This document shows positions 43,592-55,151 of a DNA stretch of 64,000 nucleotides, piece by piece. Position numbers and translations under genes: made by a program. The stretch lies in assembly GCA_039090855.1 (NCBI GenBank), contig CM077001.1, forward strand, positions 120,795,922 to 120,859,921, given 5' to 3'. Origin of the DNA: Macrothele yani (Eukaryota > Arthropoda > Arachnida > Araneae > Macrothelidae). The notes under the pieces were generated by a model. That model was given only the letters and a program-made list of their open reading frames with translations, did no database searches and was not told the origin of the DNA. The first letter of the stretch is position 1, and each line of letters opens with the position of its first letter.

Positions 43592-44190
43592 ACGTACGTT
43601 TATCTTGGACAGCAGATATCAAGTGAGGGTCACATTGATGAAGAAATTAATCGGCGTACAAAACTTGCCTGGAGAGCTTTTGGAAGAAACAGCATAATTT
43701 TCAAGAGCAATATGCCATTATGTCTTAAAAGAAAAGTGTTTGATCAATGCATCCTTCCAGTGCTTACGTATGGTGCAGAGACGTGGACCTTAAATAAAAG
43801 AGACATACAAAGGCTGCAGACAACTCAAAGATTCATTGAGAGGTGCATGCTTGGTGTAACCAGGAGAGATAAGAAGAGTAACTCGTGGATCAGAAAAATG
43901 ACAAGAGTGGAAAACATCATGATCAGAGTTAAATCCCTGAAATGGCAATGGGCTGGACCTACTGCCAGAAGGACAGACCATCGATGGACAGCCGAAATTT
44001 TAGATTGGATTCCAAGGGACAGGAAAAGACCCAGAAGAAGACTACATGGGAGATGGGTGGATGAAATTCGAAAGTATGCGGGAGTGACATGGAGAAGACT
44101 GGCACAAGACAGACCGTTGTGGAGGAAACTTGGGGAGACCTTCGTCCAGCAGTGGATTGATAATCGTTGACAATGATGATGATGATGATG
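43592..44190 (+). mobile_element. RTE-type LINE, 5'-truncated copy
   Basis: The last 600 bp of the RTE element, from ACGTACGTTTATCTTGGACA to TTGACAATGATGATGATG, followed directly by the (TA)n tract of repeat unit 4. The carboxy-terminal frame (43712-44170, 152 codons) is open from MPLCLKRKVFDQ to WIDNR, so this truncated copy is young. It has no reverse transcriptase active site. Confidence 0.92.
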
Positions 44191-44939
44191 ATATATATAT
44201 ATATCGCTTTAAATTCGTACTCAATCCCCCTCAAGGAGGCGTGCAGACCCGCGCCCGCCCCCTCTTCCTTGGTTACGCCCCTAATGCTAGTACCAGAATG
44301 CAAGCCCCTTGTTTAAAAAAAAATGAAAAAACATGTGTAGCAGTGAAGCGATCTCAATTTTTTTAAGCAAATGAAGAACAAATATTCATATCTGCATGGA
44401 CAGCGCGAGAGCTTTATGAATTAACGAAAAGACAAAAAGGGAAAAAATTTCTGGAGTTTAGTTACAGACAATTTTTGCACTAACTAGTAACTAGGGGAAA
44501 AAAAAAAAAAGAGAACTTGTATCAGGAGTGGCTAAGTGTAGGTACAGAAGGATTTTCAAGAGACGTTCAACAAACAACCAAGTTGTCGACGATGATGGGA
44601 TGAAAATCCCCGCAGAAAGAGCACAAGGATAACATCCCATTAAATTAATCAATTGGCCACCACTTCACGTAAGACGCTGTGTAAATAAGTGCAGGAGATA
44701 TAAAACGCTATGCAAGAGAAGTGGTAAAAAAAAAAAAAAAAAATGCACACCCGTCGACGAGGATGGGATTCGAACCCACGCGGGCAGAGCCCAATGGATT
44801 AGCAGTCCATCGCCTTAACCGCTCGACCACCTCGTCAGGTGTGCATGCCCGCGGTATGTCTGTCATATATTCATCATATGCCCCTGTTCTTTAAAAATGC
44901 ATGGGAGGAAGTTTAGAAAATGTTAACTGCAGGGATGCA
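44191..44939. repeat. tRNA-Ser repeat unit 4, part 1
   Basis: From the (TA)n tract through CGCTTTAAATTCGTACTCAA and TTGTATCAGG, where about 450 bp present in other units is missing, to GCTAAGTGTAGGTACAGAAG and the tRNA at 44755-44836. A hAT element interrupts at 44940; the unit resumes at 46613. Confidence 0.88.
44755..44836 (-). tRNA. trnS(gct): tRNA-Ser(GCT)
   Basis: The best tRNA in the window: 82 bases, acceptor stem GACGAGG/CCTCGTC fully paired, discriminator G, D arm TGGTCGAGCGGTTAAGG, anticodon stem ATGGA/TCCAT with loop CTGCTAA (GCT), class-II variable arm GGGC/GCCC, T arm with TTCGAAT loop. One change (T for C in the D stem) still allows a G-U pair. On the minus strand an 18-base T-run starts about 12 bases past the 3' end, a strong polymerase III terminator. 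CCA is not encoded, as usual in eukaryotes. It is carried by repeat unit 4, so expression would depend on its own internal promoter. Confidence 0.93.
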
Positions 44940-46612
44940 GAAGAGCTTTAGCGCCGCTTAGCAGCGCTAAGGTACTATTTTTCTAGACTTAGCAGCACTA
45001 GGGTATTATTTTTCTAGACTTAGCGGCGCTAAGGTACTTTTCGTAGTTAGGTGGTTGCAGAAGTGGGGGAAGAACTATTTTTTTTTTTTTTCGATGATTC
45101 GAAAATAGCGAATACTGTCTTTTGTATACGATCACAACCGAAATATTCGTATTGCAAGGATGAAATTATACCGTGGGATCACACAACAAGACATCTCACG
45201 GGTCAGGATGATATGGTTAAAGGCTGAGAATGCTGTTTGTGTCTGGATATAACTTTCGCCGTGAGCTGCTATCGGGGCTATATGCCGTTGACAGTCTCTG
45301 ATTTGGGAAGGGAGGGGGGGGGGGGCGATACCGCGGCTTCATGCGGAGCCCAGACCACTAACCAGAAACCTACACCTCTCACTATTCGTCCACCCGGACG
45401 GCGTAAAGAGGATATAGTCCAATGTCTAGACGGCAATCCTCAAAATTAGCTCGCAGAAAAAACTGTAGAGAAGAATTATGTAGCCATAATTCCTCTCTAC
45501 AGTTTTCTGCGTGCGAAACATATTTTTACTGAGGTACCCTTTCTCTGATTCCTTAAGGATAACGCAACAGATATCTCCTTCATTTACCTCAGAAGCCTAA
45601 GGAAAAGGCGTATTAGTCATACTGAATAGATGTGACAATATTAGCTACATTTATTCGATGTGACTGCATTACGTGGTTACATTTTTTCAGTGGCGGCGGA
45701 ACCGCCCGGGCCCGGTCAATAATTTCAGCCAAGATTTTTATTTTTATTATTTTTTTATTTGACATATGTGCGATTGTTGTGATGTGCCTTAGAAAGAAAT
45801 GTCCCAAGGGAGGAGCCCGTGCTCCCTGGCACACAGTATTTTCCTAAGGTGGGGGTGACCCCCCCCTAGATTTACCGGGAAAAGTAGTCAGGTGCTGTAA
45901 CAATTAAGGAGGTTGACTTTTGTGCATTTATTCTTATCCAGTTACTACTAATGTTACAGTACAAGAAAGTTAAATGATTAGAAGAAGCAGTGAAATTGTT
46001 TTATTTGTTAGATTTTTCTAAATTTATTTAACAGAACTACTCCCTTATAATTATACGGTACATGATTAAGAAGTATATCTAGATCTCGTATCTTGATTTT
46101 TTTGTTTCAAACTTCCACGTAATAATTTTCCACTCTATCAGCCAGGGAGGGAGGGGGGGGGGTCGGCCACTTCTGTGGGTGCGCCACTGCTTAGACATTG
46201 TTTTTCTCCTGTTTGTTCCGGGAAGGTAGAAGACGCACCACGATTCGAAATTTCGGGCGCGGTCAACGAATTTCACTTTTCGCCGCCCTTGCATTTATTC
46301 AATGTAACTCAAATAATAATAATCACATTGAACATTTGAAATCGTGTGAAATGACAAAGCATTACTTAAAAAACACCACTATCTTTAGGATCTGACTAAC
46401 AAACAACGTTTCTTTCCTTCATTAAAAATTACTCAAATTAAGTAATTTAAATAAAAGTAATTAATAATAACAGTTTTATAAAATATACTGAACAATAGAA
46501 ATAGCAAATCAGAATTCACAATGTTTTTAAAACCTTTGAGTCTTCTTTCCAAATCTTTTTTGCCTAATCAGTTTACCGCTAAGGCACTATTTTAATTAGG
46601 ACTACATCACTG
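44940..46612. mobile_element. hAT-type element (family b)
   Basis: Ends CAGGGATGCAG and CTACATCACTG, flanked by the exact octamer GTTAACTG (44932-44939 and 46613-46620). Near the left end TTAGCRGCGCTAAGG followed by TACTATTTTTCTAGAC is repeated about three times (44960-45045), possible transposase-binding sites. There is no transposase. An imperfect hairpin at 45452-45512 and a G-rich stretch at 46142-46160 lie inside; the latter is beside GCGCCACTGC, which may be the end of a further nested element. Confidence 0.85.
45452..45512. repeat. Imperfect hairpin of about 28-bp arms
   Basis: CGCAGAAAAAACTGTAGAGA and TCTCTACAGTTTTCTGCG are inverted copies with small differences; the inner part GAATTATG/CATAATTC also pairs. 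Confidence 0.85.
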
Positions 46613-46986
46613 GTTAACTGCAAACTGCCGCTTGTTCGTGTTAAGACTAACCGTAGGTTTTCGCCTCCAGCCACCATGCGAGTCGCGCAATGCAGTTAGC
46701 TTCAAAGTTCAGGATCCCCCCCCCTACTTTTTTTTTTTATTTCGGTACATCGGTGACTAATTAAGAATCAAAGTGAACATGCTAATCATTGGCGTATCCA
46801 GAAATTTCTTGGGGGAAGGGGGAGTCCATGAATTTGGTTCATCGGTGAAAGCCTCCCGGAAAAAATAAAATACTCCAAGGGGGGAAAACAAACCCCCAAA
46901 ATCTTTAAAAGTAAAAAAAAAAAAAAAATGGAAAATACATTCCTGAGAAAAAAAAGTTGTTTTGATATATATATATATATATATAT
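46613..46986. repeat. tRNA-Ser repeat unit 4, last part
   Basis: Resumes with GTTAACTGCAAACTGCCGCTTG, then CATCGGTGACTAATTAAGAA, GTGAAAGCCTCCCGGAAAAA and the (TA)n tract at 46964-46986. Confidence 0.88.
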
Positions 46987-48832
46987 CATCATCATCATCA
47001 TTGTCAACCATTATCAATCCACTGCTGGACGAAGGTCTCCCCAAGTTTCCTCCACAACGGTCTGTCTTGTGCCAGTCTCCTCCATGTCATACCTACATAC
47101 TTTCGAATTTCATCCACCCATCTCCCATGTGGTCTTCTTCTGGGTCTTTTCCTGTCCCTTGGAATCCAATCTAAAATTTCGGCTGTCCATCGATGATCTG
47201 TCCTTCTCGCAGTATGTCCAGCCCATTGCCATTTCAGGGATTTAACTCTGATCATGATGTCTTCCACTCTTGTCATTTTTCGGATCCACGAGTTCCTCTT
47301 CTTATCTCTCCTGGTTACACGAAGCATGCACCTCTCCATGCCCCTTTGAGTTGTCTGCAGTCTTTGTATATCTCTTTTAGTTAAGGTCCACGTCTCTGCA
47401 CCATACGTAAGCACTGGAAGGATGCATTGATCAAACACTTTTCTTTTAAGACATAATGGCATATTGCTCTTGAAAATTATGCTGTTTCTTCCAAAAGCTC
47501 TCCAGGCAAGTTTTGTACGCCGATTAATTTCTTCATCAATGTGACCCTCACTTGATATCTGCTGTCCAAGATAAACGTACGTGTCTGTTATCTCCAGCTT
47601 TTCTCCATCAATCCATAAATCTTCATTTCTTGTAAAAGCATTGAACATCACTTTTGTCTTCTGAAAGTTCATTTTTAATCCCACTTCTTTACTCTTGTCA
47701 GCAAGTTCCTGGATCATACTCTGCAGCTCTGATGGGGTAGTTGCAAAAATGACTACGTCATCAGCAAAACGAAGGTGGTTAGATAATCTCCATTAATCTT
47801 TATCCCTTTGTTTTCCCAGCTCAGCGACTGAAAAACACCCTCCAATGTGGCATTAAAGAGCTTCGGAGATATGGTGTCACCTTGTCTCACTCCCTTTCCA
47901 ATTTTTATGTGTGTTGTATTTTCAAACAGCCGAATCTTTGCACTTGCATTTTCATAGATGATATTAATAATATTAATATACGCATCTTCAATACCGCAGG
48001 TTTTCAGAGCCATTGTAACTGCTGATGGTTTCACCGAATCAAAGGCTTTTTCATAATCGATAAAAGCCATGCACAATGGAAGTTCATATTCCCTCGCTCT
48101 TTCAATTAGTTCTCTCAGTACGTGGATATGATCTATTGTGCTGTAGCCACTCCTGAATCCAGCTTGTTCTCTCGGTTGAGCCATGTCCAGTGTTACCTTC
48201 AAGCGGTGTGAAAGAACTTTAGTGAAGATTTTATAAACTACTGATAGGAGGCTGATAGGTCTGTAGTTTCCGAGATCCTCAATGTCACCTTTCTTATGTA
48301 GCAGGATCATTGTAGCGGTGTTCCAATCCTCAGGAATCTTTCCTTCATTAAGGCATCGAGTGAAAATTTGGGCGAGTACTGTTTCAATTTCTCCACTTGC
48401 TTCTTGTATGATGTCTACAGTAATTCCATCTTCTCCTGGAGCTTTTCCCCGCTTCATGTTCTTGATTGCATGTGCAACTTCTGCTGGAAGGACTGGAGGA
48501 ACTCTGGTACTGGTATCTTTCATGATGTCTGGAGTGCATGTATCATCACTTTCATATAATTTGGAGTAGAAATCTTTCACTCTTGTCAAAATTTCGCCTC
48601 TATTTCTTGTTACAGAACCATCTTCTTTTCTCAGTGCCATAATCTGTTTTCTTCCCTTACTGAGATGTCCCTTTGCTATCTTTAGGCTTTGGTTGTTTTC
48701 AATTGCTTTCCTCACTAGTTCACAGTTGAATTTTCTTACGTCTTCAGTGATACTTTTTCGTACTGTCTTGCATAGCTGTATATATTCCACTTTGGAAGTC
48801 ACATCTTCTTTAGTTGTCCTCATCTCTCTTCT
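46987..48832 (-). mobile_element. RTE-type LINE, 5'-truncated copy
   Basis: Minus-strand copy whose (GAT)n tail abuts the (TA)n tract of unit 4. It extends from the tail to the codons for MRTTKEDV and stops at a T-run (48833-48852), missing the endonuclease half. Confidence 0.92.
47004..48823 (-). pseudogene. RTE reverse transcriptase, truncated, one frameshift
   Basis: Frame 48823-47753 (356 codons) starts MRTTKEDVTSKVEY and includes KAPGEDGI, AFIDYEKAFDSV and GVRQGDTISPKLFN. A one-base loss near 47775 (GTGGTTAG for GTGGGTTAG on the plus strand) breaks it just before FADD. Frame 47717-47004 (237 codons) continues to WIDNG. No endonuclease domain. High similarity to copies at 31999 and 58088. 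Confidence 0.92.
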
Positions 48833-48851
48833 TTTTTTTTTTTTTTTTTTT

Positions 48852-48852
<1 letters not shown>

Positions 48853-48897
<45 letters not shown>
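48853..48897. repeat. (TA)n microsatellite
   Basis: TA run lying between a truncated RTE and a truncated Penelope-like copy. Confidence 0.95.
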
Positions 48898-48899
<2 letters not shown>

Positions 48900-50573
48900 C
48901 TTCTTCTTTCATCAAAAGAACTTTAAGAAAAATTATTCTGAATAATAGAGTAAGGTTGGCAGATCTGCTTTAATTTTCTACACAGTTAATAATATGATTC
49001 TGACCAATCAAAGCCGTAAGGAAGTTGGCTAGAGGATGCCTATTAACTACCTAAAGGAACCTTAGTGCTATGGATATGACGGTCCTATTAAAACAAAAAA
49101 TTAAATAATATAAACAAAATCACAAAAAAAGCTTAAAAATTTGTTTATAAAAGAAAATAAAAACAAATAAAAAAGAAAACTAGTTATTCATTACTAGGAT
49201 AGCTATACTAAAAATAGTAAAACCAACATTAAAATTAATAAGATTCTGATTAATCTATAGAAGCTCACTAAGGTGATTTAATACATGCAAAGATTATTAA
49301 ATAAACTGCTCGTGTATTTTATAATATTTCTCATGTATTCTGGAGAGTTAATTCTGCTCATTCTGATCATACAGATCCACAGTCTTAATTTTATATATTT
49401 TTTCTTTGGTTAAAATCTCCGCGCGTTGGTTTCTTGCTGTATGAGGAGGCCATCAGCCCCACCCGCACTGCCCCCCAGCGTCTAGGGAGTGGCGGAAGGG
49501 GTCAGCCATGTTCTCCTCTTGTAAGGAGAAAAGTTTTTGTCACACAAGAGGTAAGCTCTCTTCCTTGTTTTGGGTTCTAGGTTTTATAAGTTCAATGTTT
49601 GTACTTTATGTACCTTTTCTCTGTCGTTTTTTAGCTTTTCAGCTTTTAAGCATTGGTTTGTCTGTTAACATTTATGCGGGTTTTAACTCTTACTTTTCTT
49701 TGTAACTTTGAGCGTCTTTTGGGGTACCTAGGAACAGAGGAAGGCTAAGCTTGTTCCTTTTCTATGCGCTGTCTATGCGCTGTTTTTTCAAAGTAGTTAA
49801 GTTCTTAATAACTAATTAATTATGCACTTAAAGCACTGCTGAAATACTTTGTACATATTGCAACTAACTGTTTAAGGTATATAACTTTCACAAAGTTTTC
49901 TTTAGTTAATTATTATCTTTAACTTATTCTCGTTTTCGTGCTGTCATAAGTTGTAGAGTAGGGGTTTTAGACTCAAGTTTTCTTTCAAAAATCTGTTCGT
50001 TATAAATTAACATTTCCTTTTTTAATTGCAATGTAAAATTTGGATTTCTTTTGCATTGTTTTTCAGGTTTAAATTCTCTCTCAAACGAACTTGGAATTTC
50101 GTTATAGCTGAAAATCATTTCTATTTATTATGTCACTCTCACAGCTTGAGTTCTCTTTAATCTTCTTCTCTCTGTTTAATAGTAACAGATGAAGAGCATG
50201 GGTCGGGCCATGAAGGTTAATGGATGCAAGCGAAATTGTTAACTAGTGCTAGGTCATGCTACTCAACGGAGGACATGACTTATATATATATATTTTAAAC
50301 TATTTTAGGTGGGAATGTTACTTGCATCTATGGCCTTGCAGAAACCCATTTCCAACTAGGTCTTTGTGGAAGTGAGAAAATGCAGAGTTTTTGCTGGTCC
50401 TTGATAAAGCCAAGGCTCAGTATTCTCGACACCTTCTACATTCAGTTGTTTTATTTTATTTTTTTATCTTTTCTCCTTTTACTCACACAGGTAGATACAT
50501 AACCTTTTCTATGTTGTATTAGGTGTGAGTCAAAATTATATATGTATTTTTTTGCTTAGGTATCTTCTTTATA

Positions 50574-50578
<5 letters not shown>
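48898..50578 (+). mobile_element. Penelope-like element, 5'-truncated copy
   Basis: Plus-strand copy that begins within the last 20 codons of the reverse transcriptase gene (AAAGAACTTTAAGAAAAATT) and continues through the whole 3' region to GGTATCTTCTTTATAGAATA. It shows the terminal repeat in full length, including (on the minus strand) the longer start MIFSYNEIPSSFERE of the RT frame, 49924-50118. Truncated on the 5' side and followed by (TA)n. Confidence 0.85.
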
Positions 50579-50607
<29 letters not shown>

Positions 50608-50700
50608 TTAAATTCGTGTTCAATCCCCCTCAAGACGGCGTGCAGATCCGCGGCCCCCACCCTGGCTACGCCTCTGATGCAAGTTCCGGAATGCATTGTA
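50579..50700. repeat. (TA)n tract and fragment of tRNA-Ser repeat unit 5
   Basis: TA run, then CTTTAAATTCGTGTTCAATC, CCCCTCAAGACGGCGTGCAG and GCAAGTTCCGGAATGCA, the start of another unit. It breaks off before the AT-rich part and no tRNA follows. Confidence 0.8.
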
Positions 50701-51786
50701 CGATCCCCAGAGGCGAATTTGGATTTTTCGGGGTCCTAGGCGCTAAACGTTTCAAGGGGCCCCTTCTCCTTCTTATAGCCTCTGAAATTTTCATCCGTCA
50801 AATTAACAAAAAAAAAAAAAAAAAAAGTCAAGTCAAGAAAAAGATTTTTACGCTTTTTAAATTGCCATTATATCTTCCTATTATTAGAACGTTTTGTAAG
50901 AAACTGTTGTAATCACTTTGTCTGCTCGTGTACATCGAACTTTTTGTTTTTAGAGATATTTAAACAATTATTTTTGCTACTAATTGGAAATCAGAAGACA
51001 TTAAATTTGGCACTTTAAATATTCCATATACTACATGAATTTACCTCTAACGGCTGTCAAAGTCGAAAATTCGAAAAATTAAACTTCTATTGTGAAGAAA
51101 GTATACAACTTAGAGGAAAAAATTATTTCAGTGCCTCTCAGATTAGGCTTGCAGGTCCTTCTCAAATGCTTTGAATTTTTCAATTAGTTCGTTAATTTCC
51201 TGCTACAGGCGCTGAGTCCAAAGAAACTGGTTTCCACAGATTTTTGAAATATTTCTGCGATCAACATTCATTAAGTTTTGCCCATTTTAAATTTCACTAC
51301 TAGTTCATATATTTCCCACTAGGGGTTCTCAAAGTGGGAATTCAGTAAATTTTAGCTTTACGCTACGAAGAGACCATTTCAGTTACAACAAAAGTTCTTT
51401 TTGAATTTGATATATCAGGCAAAACCGATTACGTTATCACCTTTCCATTTGCAAGTTACTTGGCAAATTTAACGCTAAGGGCGCTAAAAATGAAATTTCT
51501 CTAAATTTATCAGTGAGTTGCGCTGTTGTCATAAAATTGGAATGCGTTTCAATTTCAAAATGTGCTTTTTCTATTGCTTCAGCTTTGGAAAATCATCTTG
51601 CTTTTATGTTATGAGCAAATTAGTAGGCAACGAGCAGGGTACCAAGCAAAAATAAAAATACTTGAATACATTACCAACCGGAAAAGTCCTCCACATTAGA
51701 AAATTCGCGTAAAATGTAATTTGTGTCCAATACCTTACTTGAAAAGGGAGGATGACTTTTCGTAGAGGAATTTTCCTGTGGTGAAC
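50701..51786. other. Unassigned sequence
   Basis: Starts with CCCAGAGGCGAATTTGG, which may be the end of another hAT-like element (CAGAGGCG), but no second end or duplication was found. The remainder is AT-rich, with an A-run at 50811-50826, and I see no gene. Confidence 0.45.
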
Positions 51787-52113
51787 AGGGCCCCGGGTGG
51801 CCTAGTGGTCAGCGTTCGTGACTGCCATGCAGATAACCTCAGGTTCGATCCCGGGCAGGTACAAACGTTCGAACCACTAAATACCCATTGTGCGTCGGAT
51901 GGGCATGTTAAGCCGTCGGACCCCGGGTACTCCCCCCCCCCCCGATAATAAATAAGGGCGTCTTCCTCCCCCTTTCTACCTCGCTTTCGTGTCACTTTCC
52001 TATAGGGCACTCTAGCCTAAATCTCCTAGCTTCTTATTTCTAAGCGTTGTTTAAGACCTGGGGTGAGACACTCCTTTCCTGAAATCCGCTATGTATGATC
52101 TGATCTGATCATC
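51787..52113 (+). mobile_element. tRNA-derived SINE, family 2
   Basis: A different tRNA-like head: A box TGGCCTAGTGGTCAGCG and B box GGTTCGATCCC. A body including a C-run (51931-51943) follows, and the tail is (TGATC)n (52097-52113). It shares no obvious sequence with family 1. The target duplication was not identified. Only one copy is in the window. Confidence 0.8.
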
Positions 52114-52337
52114 TTCACTCTTAAATTTCACCCGCAATGTTTTCTGTTTAAAATGTCACTACTTAAAGTAGCACTGTAATTTCGATGTCTTAAGCACCGG
52201 AGAGCTAGCGCACAAAAATCATTAATTATACACTGAGGTAAGTTAGACGACCAAACGGCCAGAAAAGAGTCGATTTCAACTTACGAAAATCACCGTCCTT
52301 ATTATCCACGTACTTTAGGTCAAATAGGCATCTACGG

Positions 52338-52630
52338 CAGGGCCGGATTAAGTGGAGGGGGAGGTCTATAGGGGGTAAAGCCTTGGAGCCCACAAATACC
52401 AAGGGCCCAGGAAGTTTGCCTGGGCAAATAAGAGAGAGACAGAGAGCGGTTATAAAATAGTTTGACCTTTGTCTCGTATGATTTCCACTTGGTTATAAAC
52501 AGAGGCTTGAAGACGAACAGATTTCAAAGCAATGACTCGCCTAGCGTAAAGGTTTCGTGTAACTGTGTACAGCTGGGTCGGCGAGAAAGTTTCAGCTTTC
52601 TCACTTCATCCACTTGCTCTCTGGGCGCTG
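52338..52630. mobile_element. hAT family-a element, left part
   Basis: Starts CAGGGCCGGATTAAG and continues into sequence that matches about 14150-14310 (TATGATTTCCACT, AACAGAGGCTTGAAGACGAAC, GTTTCAGCTTT). It shows the family-a element without the mariner-type insertions. Its right end is not found, so the extent is unknown. Confidence 0.72.
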
Positions 52631-55140
52631 GTGGAGTCGGATTTTTTTTTTCTTGGCTTTTGATGATAATGGAATCGCCTATTTTTGGGGGTGCAAGCAT
52701 TTTGGTTGCGACGTGTCGAAGGAGGTGATTTCCAATGATAAGGGATAACAAGCGAAAACTTCCCGAGTCACTTGTTTCCTGCGGGGCTAAGATTTTAAGA
52801 CCCATTACCACGGCAGTACCGCCCTTTGGTTCATCCGCCACCCACTCTATTGTTGTCTCCCCCATTGTCTCACATTGCTTGCTGGGGAGAGAGGTCTCGC
52901 TGTTCCTTTAAGAAGGATCACTTAAGAGACAAAAAAGCCCCCTTCTCCCATTCAGATCAAGCAATGTTTACTGCCAGGCTTTCCACAAGAATTCCGCCCT
53001 TGAGTGAGATTACTACGGAACCCCCTTCTTCTGCTCCCTTCTTGCTGCAAATCACATCCGTTTAGACCCGGGAAGTACTTGCTGCACCCCGAAAATCAGG
53101 CGATTCCATTTCCGTGAAGTGCCAAGGGGGAAAAATCCAGATATACGTCCGTCGATGGTACACTTGATACGGTTGCCCTCTGGAACCCTAGTGTTCTTAC
53201 CACTTGGGCGATAGAATGATTTATCTCTCTTGTGCTGACCAAAGGCGTTCATATTATCACGTTTACCCATGTTAGTCGATTGCGATAAACTATTGGGAAG
53301 GCCTGCCGCCGTCCATCTATTTATCGCCTGCATTCGGTTTGGGTCTGTTCCTTTCGGTGCGGGGATGCCCATGTCAACTACGCATCATCGTTATCTTTAA
53401 CGTTGGTCCTACTGAGTGTATATATTCTATGTATAGTTAAATTCTTTTCAGCTTAAACGAAGAGTAAAATGTCCGGGTTCTACAGTGAATCCGATTCACT
53501 AAGTTAAAGCCAAACTTTACTTTGTAACGGTATAAAATACGTGAGCTAAGCTGTTTGTGTGTTGCAGTAAGTCTTGAAGCTAACTTAACTTACTTTAAAA
53601 TAATAAATTTTGCATGATATATTAACTTTGACGTAAGTATTTTATAGTACTTTGTAACGGTATAAAACCAGGGCAATAATTCTAATTACTCGTATTATAC
53701 AACGTACGCATTTGTGTTTCACGCAAAAGAGGGGAATAATTTTGATTTTACGAAATATACTAGTACATTCCAAAGAATTTGATTTATTAAAACACCCGTA
53801 AAGCCTGTTAATAATATGGAAGTTAACATTTTCGGTAATTGAAAGCTAATGGATTTCGTAAAAGTACCCCGAAAATAATTTTTGCCGGAAGACCCGGAGT
53901 TTCTCCGGTACGCCACTGAGATTTATCGATGTATACCAGTGCTGTTCCAATCGATTGGAATTCTGTACTTGCAATATCTTTCAAACTTCTTATACAATAT
54001 TTCAGTTTTAATCTCACTTTCGCTTTCGTTAGAGAACGAGTTCAAGCGAACGAATTTCAACTGGGAGCTTCTAAGAAAAGTGGTTTCCTGAAATTTTGCC
54101 GCACATGTTAGACGAGGTCATCTCACTCAAACTCCGTCAACAGACGCATGTCAAAAAAATTTCTTTCCTCGCCCCCGAGGGAGAATTTTCAGGGATTCAT
54201 TATTTCAACCCTTGCGCGACTTTGTTATGACGCTTGGATGATATCACCATTTCCGCTAGATTTCACACGTATATGGAAGTCATAACGCCTGGAGGCCAAA
54301 CCCCTAGATCAACAGGTCAATGCATGCTAACACTTTGTCCGAGGAACGGCTGCAGACTGCTTAAGGGAGAGGTGGGGCTGATAAAAGTGGAGAGAGAGAT
54401 AAAAAGAAACAAGAAAATATCTTCCGACGTCCCACACAGGCTGATTAAGGGTTCCGCTGCGACACTGATGTGGGTAGAATCCCCACCCTTTCTATCAGAG
54501 AAACGGGAGTCAATGACTCAAAATTTCAGCTGTACCTTTCATTAAGCTGAAGTCCATGGACAGTCTGGTACCAGACCTTTAACGATCTCCATTTGGCTGT
54601 TCCACAGAAAACAGCATAGTTGAAACGTTGAATAAGCAAACTGGAGGCTTGTGTGCGACCATTACCCACGCAAATACCTTTTGATGTTATTTATGCATCT
54701 GTTTCGACAGTATTAAAGTGAATCTCAAGTAAAAAATTTCGATGTAGCGAAAATGGGTAACGAAAGTAATCAAAACCATCGTCGAAATCTGATCATTCCG
54801 CACGCTGTCTCACGAATTGACGCAACAATAGTTAACTTCACTATTACTCAACAATATAATTTACTAAACTATCGCCGAACATCATTTTATCACGTTGTAC
54901 ATGAACGTAACAATATCTCATTGCAGTCTGGGGAAATTACGAGGACCTGACGCTAACTAAATGTGATAAAAGCCATTACAAAAATGCATTTTTATGGCTC
55001 CCTCTCGACCTCCCAAGGGGAAGTTAGCTGCTATTCACGAGAGCTTTAAAATGATTTATAATATTAGGAGTATGAAAAAATTTTCCGCCGTCCCCTCTAG
55101 CGGGCGCTGTAGGGGTCTAACCGGCCGGCGACCCTTGCAG
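52631..55140. other. Unassigned sequence, no recognised gene
   Basis: Contains minus-strand frames of 113 codons (52524-52865) and 106 codons (53052-53372) without any domain I know, and two copies of TACTTTGTAACGGTATAAAA (about 53518 and 53649). The frames may be parts of a decayed element or chance. Otherwise nothing is seen. Confidence 0.4.
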
Positions 55141-55151
55141 TCAGTTCGTAC

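Noticed and set aside
45690..46270. A further nested element between GTGGCGGCGGAACCGCC and a GCGCCACTGC end
   Set aside because: Only one convincing end was seen and no duplication could be delimited, so it is mentioned under the hAT-b element and not listed separately.
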